This document shows, piece after piece, positions 8,040 to 17,056 of a stretch of DNA of 57,049 nucleotides. Under the pieces are notes generated by a model. That model did not search any database. It worked only from the letters and a program-made list of their open reading frames with translations, and was not told the DNA's origin. The translations under genes and the position numbers were made by a program. Source of the DNA: an uncultured Lachnospiraceae bacterium (lineage in GTDB: Bacteria; Bacillota; Clostridia; Lachnospirales; Lachnospiraceae); NCBI GenBank assembly GCA_934401915.1, contig CAKRSV010000013.1, positions 1 through 57,049 of the forward strand. Reading direction: 5' to 3'. The stretch's first letter is position 1. The number at the start of each line of letters is the position of its first letter.

Positions 8040-8998
8040 CACGCTTCTCCTTCTTCGCTATCCTCTTTTTCTTTGACATCAAACAGTGCGTCCACGAACT
8101 GATCCGCATCAAACTTCTGCAGATCATCTATGCTCTCGCCGACACCGATGTATTTCACGGGTATCTGCAATTCGGACTGGATTGCCACCGCGATGCCGCC
8201 TTTGGCTGTGCCGTCCATCTTGGTGAGAATGATGCCCGTCAGATCCGCCACCTCTCCGAACTCCTTCGCCTGGTGCAGCGCATTCTGTCCGGTAGTCGCA
8301 TCGAGCACCACCAGATTTTCTCTGTGTGCATTGGGAAATTCTTTGTCTATGATGCGGTTGATCTTTTTCAGCTCTTCCATCAGGTTCTTCTTGTTGTGGA
8401 GCCGTCCTGCCGTATCGCAGAGAAGCACATCGATGTTTCTCGCCTTGGCTGCGCTCACCGCGTCATAGATAACGCTCGCCGGGTCGGAACCCTCTTTGCC
8501 GCCGATCATATCGACGCCCGCTCTTGACGCCCACTCGCCAAGCTGTTCCCCCGCAGCCGCGCGGAACGTGTCTGCCGCCGCCAGGAGCACTCTTCTGCCC
8601 TGATGCTTCAGCTTTCCTGCCAGCTTTCCGACCGTCGTCGTCTTACCTACGCCGTTGACTCCGATCACCAGCACTACCGACTGCTCCTTTTCAAAATCAT
8701 AGGCGGTATCACCCACCTGCATCTGTTCCTTGATATTCTGTATCAGAAACTCCTTGCAGTCCATCGGATCCTTGATGTGGTTTTCTTTTACCTGCACCCG
8801 CAGTCTCTCAAGGATTGCCTCGGTAGCCTTCACACCGAGATCTCCCATGATCAGGATTTCTTCCAGTTCTTCATAGAAATCCTCGTCGATTTTGGAAAAG
8901 CCGCCGAACACGGAATCGATTCCGTGTACAATGTTATTTCTGGTCTTCGTCAGACCTTCTTTTAGCCTGCTGAAAAATCCCTTCTTTTCTTCACTCAT
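8039..8998 (-). CDS. ftsY: Signal recognition particle receptor FtsY
   Basis: The SRP receptor GTPase, which brings ribosome-SRP complexes to the membrane for co-translational insertion. The 319-residue protein has the NG domain complete: an N-domain four-helix region (about 1-95), the P-loop GVNGVGKTTT (113-122), the DTFRAAA motif, DTAGR, and TKMDG for guanine binding. The acidic A-domain of proteobacterial FtsY is absent, as usual in Firmicutes. Its start overlaps the smc stop codon by one base, and its stop overlaps the ilvA start by one base. Confidence 0.97.
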   Translation of the reverse strand: MSEEKKGFFSRLKEGLTKTRNNIVHGIDSVFGGFSKIDEDFYEELEEILIMGDLGVKATEAILERLRVQVKENHIKDPMDCKEFLIQNIKEQMQVGDTAYDFEKEQSVVLVIGVNGVGKTTTVGKLAGKLKHQGRRVLLAAADTFRAAAGEQLGEWASRAGVDMIGGKEGSDPASVIYDAVSAAKARNIDVLLCDTAGRLHNKKNLMEELKKINRIIDKEFPNAHRENLVVLDATTGQNALHQAKEFGEVADLTGIILTKMDGTAKGGIAVAIQSELQIPVKYIGVGESIDDLQKFDADQFVDALFDVKEKEDSEEGEA

Positions 8999-11900
8999 CA
9001 GTCATCCAAATCCTTATCTATCAAATTCACGCTCACCAGTGCGGAAACACCCTTCTCCTGCATTGTGATTCCGTAGAGTCTGTCTGCTTTCTCCATTGTA
9101 CCACGTCTGTGCGTAATTACAATAAACTGCGTGTTTTTCGTCAGCTTGTGCAGATAATTTGCAAACCGGGTGACATTGCTTTCATCCAGCGCCGCCTCGA
9201 TCTCGTCAAGCAGACAGAACGGCGACGGCTTCAGATTCTGGATCGCAAACAGCAGACAGATCGCAGTCAGGGATTTCTCTCCACCGGACATCTGCATCAT
9301 ATTGCCAAGCTTCTTTCCCGGCGGCTGCGCGATGATCCGGATTCCTGCCTCCAGGACGTCCTCATCTTCCATCAGCTCCAGCGTACCCTTTCCGCCACCG
9401 AAAAGCTCCTTGAATACCTTGTCGAACTCTCTGTTGATCTCGGCAAATTTTTCATTGAACTGCTTTCTCATGGAAGTATCCAGCTCGTCGATGATCCCGG
9501 TCAGCGTTTTCTCCGCTTCCACCAGATCATCGTGCTGTCCCTTGAGGAACGTATAACGCTCCATCAGGTTCTTGTAGTCTTCTATCGCGTTGACATTGAC
9601 ATCTCCCAGCTTCTTGATCTCGTCCTTCAGCGTGCTGATATTCCGCTTCATCGCAGGCAGATCCGTCATCTCCTCGTCCTTCATGCCCTCCGCATCGGAC
9701 AGCGTGATCTCATACTCGTTCCACATATAGTTGATCTGCGACTCCAGTGACTCTTCCATTCGCTCCTTCTGGCTGTTCAGACGGTAGACTTCCTTGTCAA
9801 GATCCGCCATCCGCTTGGAAAGCTCCTCCCTTGTGGTAAAGAATCCCTTCTGCTTTGCGGAAAGCTCCTCCTTCTGGCCGATATCCTCTTTCATTTTTTC
9901 CTCGGCATCGGTCTGCGCCGTATGAGAAGCGGCGATCGTCTTTTCTATCTCCAGAATACTCTGTTTCTTGCGTTCCACCTCTTCTTTTCCGAGATGAAGG
10001 CCGTCCTTCACCTCCTGCATCTCCTGTGAATGGCGTTCCAGCTCATGCTCCACACGCTCCAGATTCTGTCTGTGGAAATCCTCATTCTGACGCATCTTTT
10101 CGACCTCGACATCCCACTCGGATACCTTGACCGACTGCTCGGACTCCTGTGCGCGCTGCACCTCCAGTTCTTTCTGGAATTCAGCGATCTGAAGCTCCGT
10201 ATTCTTCTCCAGCTTTTCGGAGTCCTCCAGTTCACGGACGATCTCGTCCTTGCCCAACTGGATCTCCTTCATCTTCTGTTCAATATCCTGTTCTTCCGAT
10301 TTCAGCTCGCCGAAGCCCTCCTCCGCCTCTGTCCGCTTATCCTTCGCCTGGATCACGTTCATCCTTGCGGTATTCTGCTCTATGAACTTGCGCTGGAGCT
10401 GTCCTTTGACCTCCTCCACCTCAAGACGCAGACCGTTTCTCTTCGTCTTGGTCTCTTCGATCTCCTTCGTCAGTCTCTCGATCTCCGACGCCAGATCTTT
10501 CACCTTTTTTTCCAGCTCTTCCATCTCACGGCGTCGTCCCAAAAGGTTGGAATTATTCTTGAACGCACCGCCGCTGATCGCTCCGCCGGGTACCAGAAGT
10601 TCTCCCTCCAGTGTCACCATACGGATCCCATAGTCAAACTTTCTCGCGATCCGGACGGCATTGTCCACGTGGTCGACGACAACGATCCTTCCCAGCATGG
10701 CCTTCGCCACATTCCGGTACTTCTTATCGATCTTAACAAGCTCATCTGCCATGCCGATGACGCCCTTTTCCTTCAAAGCCTCAGGATTCTTAAATTCCTG
10801 TGGATGGGTAATGCTCGTCAGGGGCAGGAAGGTTGCCCGTCCTGCTCTGTTCTTTTTCAGATGCGCGATCATCCGCTTGGCAGTCTCCTCGTCCTCCGTG
10901 ACGATATTCTGGATATTGCCGCCAAGTGCCGTCTCGATCGCCGTCTCATACTTCGCCTCTGCCTGAATGATATCCGCAACGACGCCGATGATCCCCTTCT
11001 CTTTCTCCTTCTGCTCCATGACAGCCTTGACGCTTCCGCCATAGCCGTCATAACGCTCTGTCAGGTTCGACAATGCCTCGAGCTTTGATTTTTCCTGATG
11101 GAATTTCATCTGAGCCGCCTGGAGCTTCTGGTCCTTTGCCGTCAGCTCCTCCCGCACGGACACAAGCTGTTTTTCCATCGTTTTCTGCTTTTCGTCCAGC
11201 TCGCGGATCACAACATTGACCGCCTCAAACTCTTCCTCTAACTTCTGGATGTTCGCTGTCTGCTCCGCCTCATCCGACTTGGCCCTCAGCAGCCTGGAAT
11301 TCAGCTCCGCCTTCCGGATATTCACCTGCTCCAGCATGGTATCGTAACGTCCCATTTTGGACTTGATCGTCGCACGGTTGTTCAGCGCGTCAATGATAGT
11401 GTTCTTGCCGCTCTCGATATTGCTGTTCAGCTCGGCGATATGGTTCTGGGTCGTCTCCAGCAGTTGCTTCGCTTCCGTCCTCGCCCCTTCCAGCGTCGCC
11501 AGCTTCTCGTCGATCTCGCCCTTTTCCAGCAGGATGCCCTCTTTCTCCTTCTCCCGTTCGTCAATCTGGCTCTGGATGCTCCGGATCCGGCTCTGAAGAT
11601 GCTCTTCGTTGCCCTCCGCAGAATGGATCTGCTCCTTGAGGACATTGATCTCGCCCTCCAGCTTGGAACGCATCATCCCCGTATCGGTCAGCGTCGATCT
11701 TGCCTCCTCGATCGCCTGCTCCAGCATCTCGATCTGACCCTGGATCTGCTCATATTCTTCCTTGATGCTCTCATACTTCTGTGTTGTCTCGTCCAGATCG
11801 CCACCGGCAATATGCAGTTTTCCTTCCACTTCCTCAAGCTGCTTTCTGACGCGCACATTCTCCAGAAGGAACACGTTGACGTCCAGCGTCTTGAGCGCTT

Positions 11901-12558
11901 CTTTTTTCTTCAGATAGATCTTCGCCTTCTCCGACTGACGCTCCAGCGGCCCGGTCTGCTTCTCCAGCTCCGCAAGGATGTCGTTGACACGCACCAGATT
12001 CTGCTTCTCATCCTCGAGTTTCTTCTGTGCCGCATATTTTCTGCGCTTAAACTTTACGATACCTGCCGCCTCGTCGAAAAGCTCCCGTCGCTCCTCCGGC
12101 TTGCCGCTCAGGATCTTGTCGATCTGACCCTGTCCGATGATGGAATAGCCTTCCTTACCGATACCGGTATCATAAAAAAGCTCGTTGACGTCCTTCAGCC
12201 GGCAGGGCGCCCCGTTGATGAGATACTCGCTCTCACCGGAACGATACAGACGCCTCGACACCGTCACCTCGTCGTAATCGATCGCAAGCTGGTGATCCGA
12301 ATTGTCCAGCGTGATCGCCACAAAGGCATAACCGAGCGGCTTTCTCAGCTCCGTTCCCGAAAAAATGACGTCCTGCATGGAAGATCCGCGGAGCTGCTTG
12401 ATACGCTGCTCTCCGAGAACCCATCTCACCGCATCTGCGACATTACTTTTTCCGGATCCGTTCGGACCGACAATTCCTGTGATCCCGTTATGGAATTTGA
12501 ACACGATCTTATTTGCAAACGACTTGAATCCGTGTACTTCTATACTCTTTAAATACAT
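8998..12558 (-). CDS. smc: Chromosome segregation ATPase SMC
   Basis: An 1186-residue SMC protein, the core of the SMC-ScpAB condensin that organises and segregates the chromosome. The N-terminal head has Walker A (GPNGSGKSNV, residues about 32-41). Two long coiled-coil regions flank a hinge at about 520-680 with the typical GGAISGG glycine motif. The C-terminal head has the ABC signature (SGGEKSLTAICLL) and Walker B (PFCLLDEIEAALDE). Length and domain order match the bacterial family. The start has GGAGAGGG just upstream. It sits between rnc and ftsY, the usual order in Firmicutes, 30 bases after rnc. Long open frames on the opposite strand here are coding shadows. Confidence 0.98.
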   Translation of the reverse strand: MYLKSIEVHGFKSFANKIVFKFHNGITGIVGPNGSGKSNVADAVRWVLGEQRIKQLRGSSMQDVIFSGTELRKPLGYAFVAITLDNSDHQLAIDYDEVTVSRRLYRSGESEYLINGAPCRLKDVNELFYDTGIGKEGYSIIGQGQIDKILSGKPEERRELFDEAAGIVKFKRRKYAAQKKLEDEKQNLVRVNDILAELEKQTGPLERQSEKAKIYLKKKEALKTLDVNVFLLENVRVRKQLEEVEGKLHIAGGDLDETTQKYESIKEEYEQIQGQIEMLEQAIEEARSTLTDTGMMRSKLEGEINVLKEQIHSAEGNEEHLQSRIRSIQSQIDEREKEKEGILLEKGEIDEKLATLEGARTEAKQLLETTQNHIAELNSNIESGKNTIIDALNNRATIKSKMGRYDTMLEQVNIRKAELNSRLLRAKSDEAEQTANIQKLEEEFEAVNVVIRELDEKQKTMEKQLVSVREELTAKDQKLQAAQMKFHQEKSKLEALSNLTERYDGYGGSVKAVMEQKEKEKGIIGVVADIIQAEAKYETAIETALGGNIQNIVTEDEETAKRMIAHLKKNRAGRATFLPLTSITHPQEFKNPEALKEKGVIGMADELVKIDKKYRNVAKAMLGRIVVVDHVDNAVRIARKFDYGIRMVTLEGELLVPGGAISGGAFKNNSNLLGRRREMEELEKKVKDLASEIERLTKEIEETKTKRNGLRLEVEEVKGQLQRKFIEQNTARMNVIQAKDKRTEAEEGFGELKSEEQDIEQKMKEIQLGKDEIVRELEDSEKLEKNTELQIAEFQKELEVQRAQESEQSVKVSEWDVEVEKMRQNEDFHRQNLERVEHELERHSQEMQEVKDGLHLGKEEVERKKQSILEIEKTIAASHTAQTDAEEKMKEDIGQKEELSAKQKGFFTTREELSKRMADLDKEVYRLNSQKERMEESLESQINYMWNEYEITLSDAEGMKDEEMTDLPAMKRNISTLKDEIKKLGDVNVNAIEDYKNLMERYTFLKGQHDDLVEAEKTLTGIIDELDTSMRKQFNEKFAEINREFDKVFKELFGGGKGTLELMEDEDVLEAGIRIIAQPPGKKLGNMMQMSGGEKSLTAICLLFAIQNLKPSPFCLLDEIEAALDESNVTRFANYLHKLTKNTQFIVITHRRGTMEKADRLYGITMQEKGVSALVSVNLIDKDLDD

Positions 12559-12588
12559 ATTCCCTCTCCATGCACACTCTGTACAGCG

Positions 12589-13275
12589 TTAATTTCTTTT
12601 CAGCAACGCCTCATAGGCAGCCTGCTGTTCCGCGGCTTTCTTGGACCTTCCCGTGCCGCATCCTACTCTCTGTTCTCCGACCAGCGCCTCGACCACAAAC
12701 GTCTTGTCGTGTTCCGGCCCGTCCTCGCGGAGCAGCTCATAGTGCAGTGCTCCCTTGTTCTCCTGCTGAACGACCTCCTGCAGGATTGTCTTTGCATCAT
12801 AGAACAACTGCTTATTTTCCAGATCCGAAAGAATGAACCGATGGATATACTCCTTCGCTTTCGTGAGATCGCTGTCTAGATAGATCGCGCCGATCACTGC
12901 CTCCATAACGTCAGATACGATCGAATCCCGCTTTCTGCCGCCGGTCGCTTCCTCTCCTTTTCCCAGAAGAATAAACGCTTCCAGTCCGATCTCCCGCGCA
13001 CAGAACGCCAGCGCCGGTTCACATACCATGGACGAACGCTTTCTGGTAAGCTGTCCCTCTGGCATCTGCGGATTTTCTTTGTAGATAAACTCGCTGCTCA
13101 CCAGCTCCAGCACGGCGTCTCCCAGAAATTCAAGCCGCTCGTAATCTCCGGTCTTGTTGATCTTCTGCTCATTCGCGTAAGAGCTGTGCGTCACTGCCTG
13201 CCGCAGCAGATCTTTGTTCTGAAATGTATAGCCTATCTTGTTTTCAAGCTCAGCCATTCTCTGCTCTGATAACAT
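12589..13275 (-). CDS. rnc: Ribonuclease III
   Basis: A double-strand-specific endoribonuclease that processes rRNA precursors and some mRNAs. The 228-residue product has the RNase III signature (ERLEFLGDAVLELV) with acidic metal-binding residues in the first 150 residues, and a C-terminal double-stranded RNA-binding domain (about 155-225, with the GCGTGRSKKAAEQQAA motif). The ATG at 13275 is preferred over one at 13290: the latter abuts the T-tract of the acpP terminator, while GAGAGGG precedes 13275. It stands first in the rnc-smc-ftsY-ilvA series. Confidence 0.96.
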   Translation of the reverse strand: MLSEQRMAELENKIGYTFQNKDLLRQAVTHSSYANEQKINKTGDYERLEFLGDAVLELVSSEFIYKENPQMPEGQLTRKRSSMVCEPALAFCAREIGLEAFILLGKGEEATGGRKRDSIVSDVMEAVIGAIYLDSDLTKAKEYIHRFILSDLENKQLFYDAKTILQEVVQQENKGALHYELLREDGPEHDKTFVVEALVGEQRVGCGTGRSKKAAEQQAAYEALLKRN

Positions 13276-13291
13276 ATCTATCCCTCTCATT

Positions 13292-13317
13292 AAAAAACCC
13301 CTTCCTCACAGAAGGGG
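13292..13317 (-). terminator. Terminator between acpP and rnc
   Basis: On the minus strand CCCCTTC (13311-13317) pairs with GAAGGGG (13298-13304) over a six-base loop, followed by six T residues (13292-13297). The hairpin is short and may let some transcription read into rnc. No separate strong promoter for rnc was seen. Confidence 0.85.
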
Positions 13318-13329
13318 CTTTCTACTCTG

Positions 13330-13560
13330 TTACTCCATAATACTTCTGATCAAATTAACCGCTTCTTCCACTGTGGTGATCTGTTCCGCCTTATCTACAG
13401 GAATCTCGATGTCAAATGCCTCCTCGATGCCCATAATGATCTGATATACATCCAGCGAATCCGCACCCAGATCCTCCATAAAGGTAGTCTCCGGCTCGAT
13501 CTCGTTTGGATCAACACTCAGAACCCCCGCTATCACTTCTCGTAATTTTTCAAGTTCCAT
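13330..13560 (-). CDS. acpP: Acyl carrier protein
   Basis: A small acidic 76-residue protein that carries fatty acyl chains on a phosphopantetheine arm. The attachment serine is Ser35 in the LGADSLD motif, followed by the recognition helix (VYQIIMGIEEAFDIEIP). The length matches the family. It lies 32 bases downstream of plsX, the usual neighbour, and upstream of a terminator. PlsX uses acyl-ACP, so the pair supplies acyl-phosphate for phospholipid synthesis. Confidence 0.97.
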   Translation of the reverse strand: MELEKLREVIAGVLSVDPNEIEPETTFMEDLGADSLDVYQIIMGIEEAFDIEIPVDKAEQITTVEEAVNLIRSIME

Positions 13561-13592
13561 AATAAAGGTCAGCCTCTCTTCTTATCGATAGT

Positions 13593-14624
13593 CTATTTCG
13601 TCTCCGCTTCAACCGGTTCTTCTGTTCCTATTTTTTCTTTTATCTTTTCATTGATCTTCTGCTCAGAAAAGGCGATGCACTGAAGGATCGAGTTTTTGAT
13701 CTCGTTTGCCTTCGAACTGCCGTGCGTCTTTACTACCAGTCCTTTCAGTCCAAGCATCGGAGCCCCGCCATACTGTTCCAGATCAAATTCTTTCAGTGTC
13801 GACTTCAATGCAGGTTTTACCAGAAGCGCACCGATTTTGCTCCGCAGCGACGACATCATGCCCGCTTTCACCTTTTTGATCAGCGTAAGCCCAACGCCCT
13901 CATACGTCTTTAAGATGACATTTCCGACAAATGCCTCGCAGACCGCTACATCTACCGCTCCTGCCGGAATATCTCTCGCCTCCACGCTTCCCACAAAGTT
14001 GATGTCCGGGCAGTTTTTCAGAAGCGGGAACGTCTCCTTTACGAGCGCATTTCCCTTTTCCTCTTCCGCACCGATATTGACAATTCCAACACGGGGATTT
14101 TTGACCCCCATGATATTTTCCATATAAATTGAACCCATCTTGGCAAATTGTACCAGATAAGACGGTCTTGCATCCACATTCGCACCGCAGTCGATCAGCA
14201 GAGCGCATCCCTTCTCCGTAGGGATCAGCGGTGCAAGCGGAGGTCTTTCCACTCCCTTGATCCTTCCGACAATGACTTGTCCGCCCACCAGCGTTGCTCC
14301 GGTACTACCCGCCGACACATAAGCGTCGCAGACGCCTTCCTTTACCATATGTAACGCCTTGACGATCGAAGAATCCTTCTTCTTACGGATCGCCATGACC
14401 GGAGGCTCCGCCGTCTCGATCACCTCCGACGCAGGAACTACTTCTACCTGTTCCTTATTATATGTATATCCGGCAAGTTCCTTCTCCACAGCATCCTGCA
14501 GACCGACCAGATAAACCTTCACCTTATCGCTCTCGTTTACCGCTTCTATCGCCCCTTTGACGATCTCAGCCGGCGCATGATCGCCTCCCATGGCATCCAC
14601 TGCCACTTTTACATATTCACCCAT
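13593..14624 (-). CDS. plsX: Phosphate acyltransferase PlsX
   Basis: Converts acyl-ACP to acyl-phosphate, the first step in the PlsX/PlsY route to phosphatidic acid. The 343-residue product begins with the family's VAVDAMGGDHAP motif, and has ASEVI and VSAGSTGA segments and the GGAPMLGLKG block near the C-terminus. The ATG at 14624 is chosen over an upstream one (14729) because the protein family starts here and GGAAGGTG lies just before it. It follows rpmF after that gene's terminator, in the conserved yceD-rpmF-plsX-acpP order. An AT-rich stretch with TATTAT at 14730-14735 could be its promoter, but I see no clear -35. Confidence 0.97.
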   Translation of the reverse strand: MGEYVKVAVDAMGGDHAPAEIVKGAIEAVNESDKVKVYLVGLQDAVEKELAGYTYNKEQVEVVPASEVIETAEPPVMAIRKKKDSSIVKALHMVKEGVCDAYVSAGSTGATLVGGQVIVGRIKGVERPPLAPLIPTEKGCALLIDCGANVDARPSYLVQFAKMGSIYMENIMGVKNPRVGIVNIGAEEEKGNALVKETFPLLKNCPDINFVGSVEARDIPAGAVDVAVCEAFVGNVILKTYEGVGLTLIKKVKAGMMSSLRSKIGALLVKPALKSTLKEFDLEQYGGAPMLGLKGLVVKTHGSSKANEIKNSILQCIAFSEQKINEKIKEKIGTEEPVEAETK

Positions 14625-14850
14625 GAACACACCTTCCATTTCCGATATCCTGTTGTGCTTTGCGCGTCTTGCCCTTCCTCTGCACGCCCTGTCTCTTTGA
14701 GGTGCAGATACAACGTCACATGCGTTCATATAATACAGACATCTTATACTAATATACTAAATCCCCCCGCAAAAAGCAAGGAAAACAAAAGCGGGCACTT
14801 TTCGCACCTTTTTACAGCATCCGACAACAGAGGCTTGAAGCGGCTGTAAA

Positions 14851-14881
14851 TAACAAAAGACCCTTCAGTTTCCTGAAGGGC
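14851..14881 (-). terminator. Terminator after rpmF
   Basis: On the minus strand an eight-bp stem (arms 14873-14880 and 14861-14868) with a four-base GAAA loop is followed by TTTTGTT. It closes the yceD-rpmF transcript. Confidence 0.85.
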
Positions 14882-14895
14882 CTTGTCTCTGTTGA

Positions 14896-15075
14896 TTAGT
14901 CAACAGCAATGATCTCTTTTTTGTTGTATGTGCCGCACTTCTTACATACTCTGTGAGGTACCATTAAAGAACCACATTTGCTACATTTTACCAATGTAGG
15001 AGCAGTCATCTTCCAGTTTGCTCTTCTCTTATCTCTTCTACCTTTGGAAGATTTGTTCTTAGGACAAATAGACAT
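14896..15075 (-). CDS. rpmF: 50S ribosomal protein L32
   Basis: A 59-residue basic protein of the large ribosomal subunit. It starts MSICPKNKSSKGRRDKRR and carries two CxxC pairs (KCSKCGSL and VCKKCGTY) that form the zinc-binding L32 type. The start has an ideal AAGGAGGTG five bases upstream. It lies two bases after the yceD stop codon, so the genes are coupled, as in most bacteria. Having all four Cys marks the zinc-dependent paralogue rather than the zinc-free one induced under zinc starvation. Confidence 0.97.
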   Translation of the reverse strand: MSICPKNKSSKGRRDKRRANWKMTAPTLVKCSKCGSLMVPHRVCKKCGTYNKKEIIAVD

Positions 15076-15077
15076 TG

Positions 15078-15605
15078 TTACACCTCCTTGTTTGCGTTAA
15101 AGATATCTTTTATTACTGCCATCCTTGGATCAGGAACAAAAGAATCACAATCGCATGTTCCCGTATTCAGATCCTGTCCGCACTGACGGCAGATACCCTT
15201 GCAGTCCGGTCGGCACAAAATCTTCATAGGCCAGTTAATTACGATTTCATTGTTTAGCAGTTCTTCTATGTCGAGCTGATAGCCATCCATAAAGCCTTCG
15301 TCTTCCTGCTCGTCCGGCATATCGGCTATTCTCTCCGGCGCGTAAACTACACGTTCAAAGGAAATCTCCAATTTCTCATCTACAGGTTTCAGACACCGAT
15401 CGCATTTCGCTTGAAATACGAATTTGGCCTTGCCCTCCAGCTTCGCCTTTCCCTTTTCCAGATTCGTCATGGTAAGGCTTACCGGCGTGTGGCTCAATAT
15501 CCGGTAACATTCCCCGGCAATCACCACCTGATCCAAATTCGGATCAACCTGTGTAGAAACCACCTTGTCCTCTTTCGTTAACACATCCGTCAAGTTCATA
15601 AACAT
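15078..15605 (-). CDS. YceD family (DUF177) protein
   Basis: A 175-residue protein of the YceD/DUF177 family, nearly always encoded just before rpmF and thought to take part in 23S rRNA or ribosome maturation. The central part has the family's FQAKCDRCLKPV motif. The C-terminal part has Cys residues in CRPDCKGICRQCGQDLN and a TCDCD motif, probably metal-binding. AGGAG lies six bases before the ATG at 15605; a second ATG at 15599 is also possible. A near-perfect promoter stands upstream (15632-15660), so yceD-rpmF forms its own unit. Confidence 0.9.
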   Translation of the reverse strand: MFMNLTDVLTKEDKVVSTQVDPNLDQVVIAGECYRILSHTPVSLTMTNLEKGKAKLEGKAKFVFQAKCDRCLKPVDEKLEISFERVVYAPERIADMPDEQEDEGFMDGYQLDIEELLNNEIVINWPMKILCRPDCKGICRQCGQDLNTGTCDCDSFVPDPRMAVIKDIFNANKEV

Positions 15606-15631
15606 AGTTGACTCCTATCCACACCTCAATA

Positions 15632-15660
15632 ATTATACATATGGGTATATGGTTTGTCAA
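15632..15660 (-). promoter_or_regulatory. Strong sigma-A promoter for yceD-rpmF
   Basis: On the minus strand a perfect TTGACA (15655-15660) and a perfect TATAAT (15632-15637) are 17 bases apart, with the yceD ATG 27 bases after the -10. This fits a constitutively high-expressed ribosomal gene unit. Confidence 0.92.
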
Positions 15661-15729
15661 CAGGGAAATTTGGAAAATACAAAAGTAAACTTTAGGGAAA
15701 CTTGAGACTCTTTTTGTAGTTCATAAATA

Positions 15730-15778
15730 GAAAGAAAAAGGGTGTTAAGCCACTCTCTTTCTGTGACTTAACACCCTT
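15730..15778 (-). terminator. Terminator after ackA
   Basis: A 12-bp stem (arms 15767-15778 and 15738-15749), extended by three more pairs after one mismatch, is followed on the minus strand by a T-rich run (15730-15737). It separates pta-ackA from yceD-rpmF. Confidence 0.85.
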
Positions 15779-15828
15779 GTTATGACAGGATCTCTTTTTC
15801 TTTGTTCGTTTTGCCAGAATAAACGACC

Positions 15829-17025
15829 TTATCTGACGATCACATACGTTTCTCTGGCAATGGCAAGTTCTTCGTTCGTAGGGATCACAAGAACCTTCGT
15901 CGCCGTATCGCCCCGGGAAACCACCAGATCTTCTCCTCTTTTCCGGTTCTGTTCCTCGTCCAGCTCTATCCCCAGATAGCCGAGGTAGCTGCACACCATC
16001 TCCCTCACAAGCGGACTGTTTTCTCCCAGTCCGGCGGTAAAGCAGATCGCGTCCACGCCGTTCATCGCAGCCGTATAGGCCCCGATATATTTTGCCACCC
16101 GGTAAGCAAAGGCCTTCATCGTACGCACGCCTTCCTCCTGCCCGGCAAGGCAGGCATCCTCCAGATCCCGGAAATCGGATGACAGATTCCCTGACAGTCC
16201 GAGAACACCGGATTTTTTATTGAGGATCTCCATGATCTCATCAATGCTCTTATTCTCTTTGTGAGCGATAAACTCCATGATCGCCGGATCAATGTCGCCG
16301 GATCTGGTTCCCATGATCAGTCCTTCCAGCGGGGTCAGACCCATGGATGTATCCACGCACCGGCCCTCTTTTACGGCTGACACGCTTGCACCGTTTCCGA
16401 GATGACACACGATGATCTTCAGCGTATCATACTCTTTTCCAAGCACCTCTGCCGCACGACGCGACACATAGGAATGGCTGGTACCGTGAAAGCCGTACCG
16501 GCGGATCTTATATTTTTCATAATATTCATAGGGAAGTCCGTAGAGATACGCCTCCTGCGGCATCGTCTGATGGAACGCCGTATCGAACACAGCTACCATC
16601 GGTACTCCCGGCATCAGCTTTCTGCAGGCGTCAATTCCGATCAGATTCGCCGGGTTATGTAAAGGCGCCAGATCGCTGCACGCGCGGATCGCTTCGATCA
16701 CCTCATCCGTTATCAGCGTCGCGTTCGCAAATTTTTCTCCTCCGTGAACAATGCGGTGTCCCACCGCGCCGATCTCCTGTAAGGACTTCACAACGCCTGT
16801 CTTTTCGTTCGTCAGTGCATCAAGCACCAGCCCGATCGCACTGGTATGATCCGCCATGGGTGAGACTGTCTTTTCCTTCTCTCCCCCCGCCGGCTGATAG
16901 ACAAGCTGGCTTCCCTCGATTCCGATCCGCTCACAAAGTCCCTTTGCGATCAGCTTTTCGGACTCTGCATCAATGAGCTGAAACTTTAATGACGAACTTC
17001 CACAGTTGATTACCAAGATATTCAT
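15829..17025 (-). CDS. ackA: Acetate kinase
   Basis: Makes ATP and acetate from acetyl-phosphate and ADP, the last step of the main energy-yielding fermentation route in this kind of anaerobe. The 398-residue protein opens with NILVINCGSSSLKFQL (ASKHA phosphate-1 motif), has the VVHGGEKF, FDTAFHQTMP and GFHGTSHSYVS blocks, and the adenosine motif near FTAGLGENS. Length matches the family. It lies 31 bases downstream of pta on the same strand, as an operon, and is followed by a terminator. Confidence 0.97.
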   Translation of the reverse strand: MNILVINCGSSSLKFQLIDAESEKLIAKGLCERIGIEGSQLVYQPAGGEKEKTVSPMADHTSAIGLVLDALTNEKTGVVKSLQEIGAVGHRIVHGGEKFANATLITDEVIEAIRACSDLAPLHNPANLIGIDACRKLMPGVPMVAVFDTAFHQTMPQEAYLYGLPYEYYEKYKIRRYGFHGTSHSYVSRRAAEVLGKEYDTLKIIVCHLGNGASVSAVKEGRCVDTSMGLTPLEGLIMGTRSGDIDPAIMEFIAHKENKSIDEIMEILNKKSGVLGLSGNLSSDFRDLEDACLAGQEEGVRTMKAFAYRVAKYIGAYTAAMNGVDAICFTAGLGENSPLVREMVCSYLGYLGIELDEEQNRKRGEDLVVSRGDTATKVLVIPTNEELAIARETYVIVR

Positions 17026-17056
17026 GGTTCTACTCTCTCCCTATTTTTTCATTCAA

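Noticed and set aside
9109..12552. Long plus-strand open frames (up to 370 codons) opposite smc
   Set aside because: They mirror the GC-rich codons of smc, have no ribosome sites and translate to low-complexity His/Leu-rich sequences without any known motif.
14725..14760. A FapR-like operator before plsX
   Set aside because: TTAGTATATTAGTATAAGA only loosely resembles the known operator, and a good -35 could not be placed.
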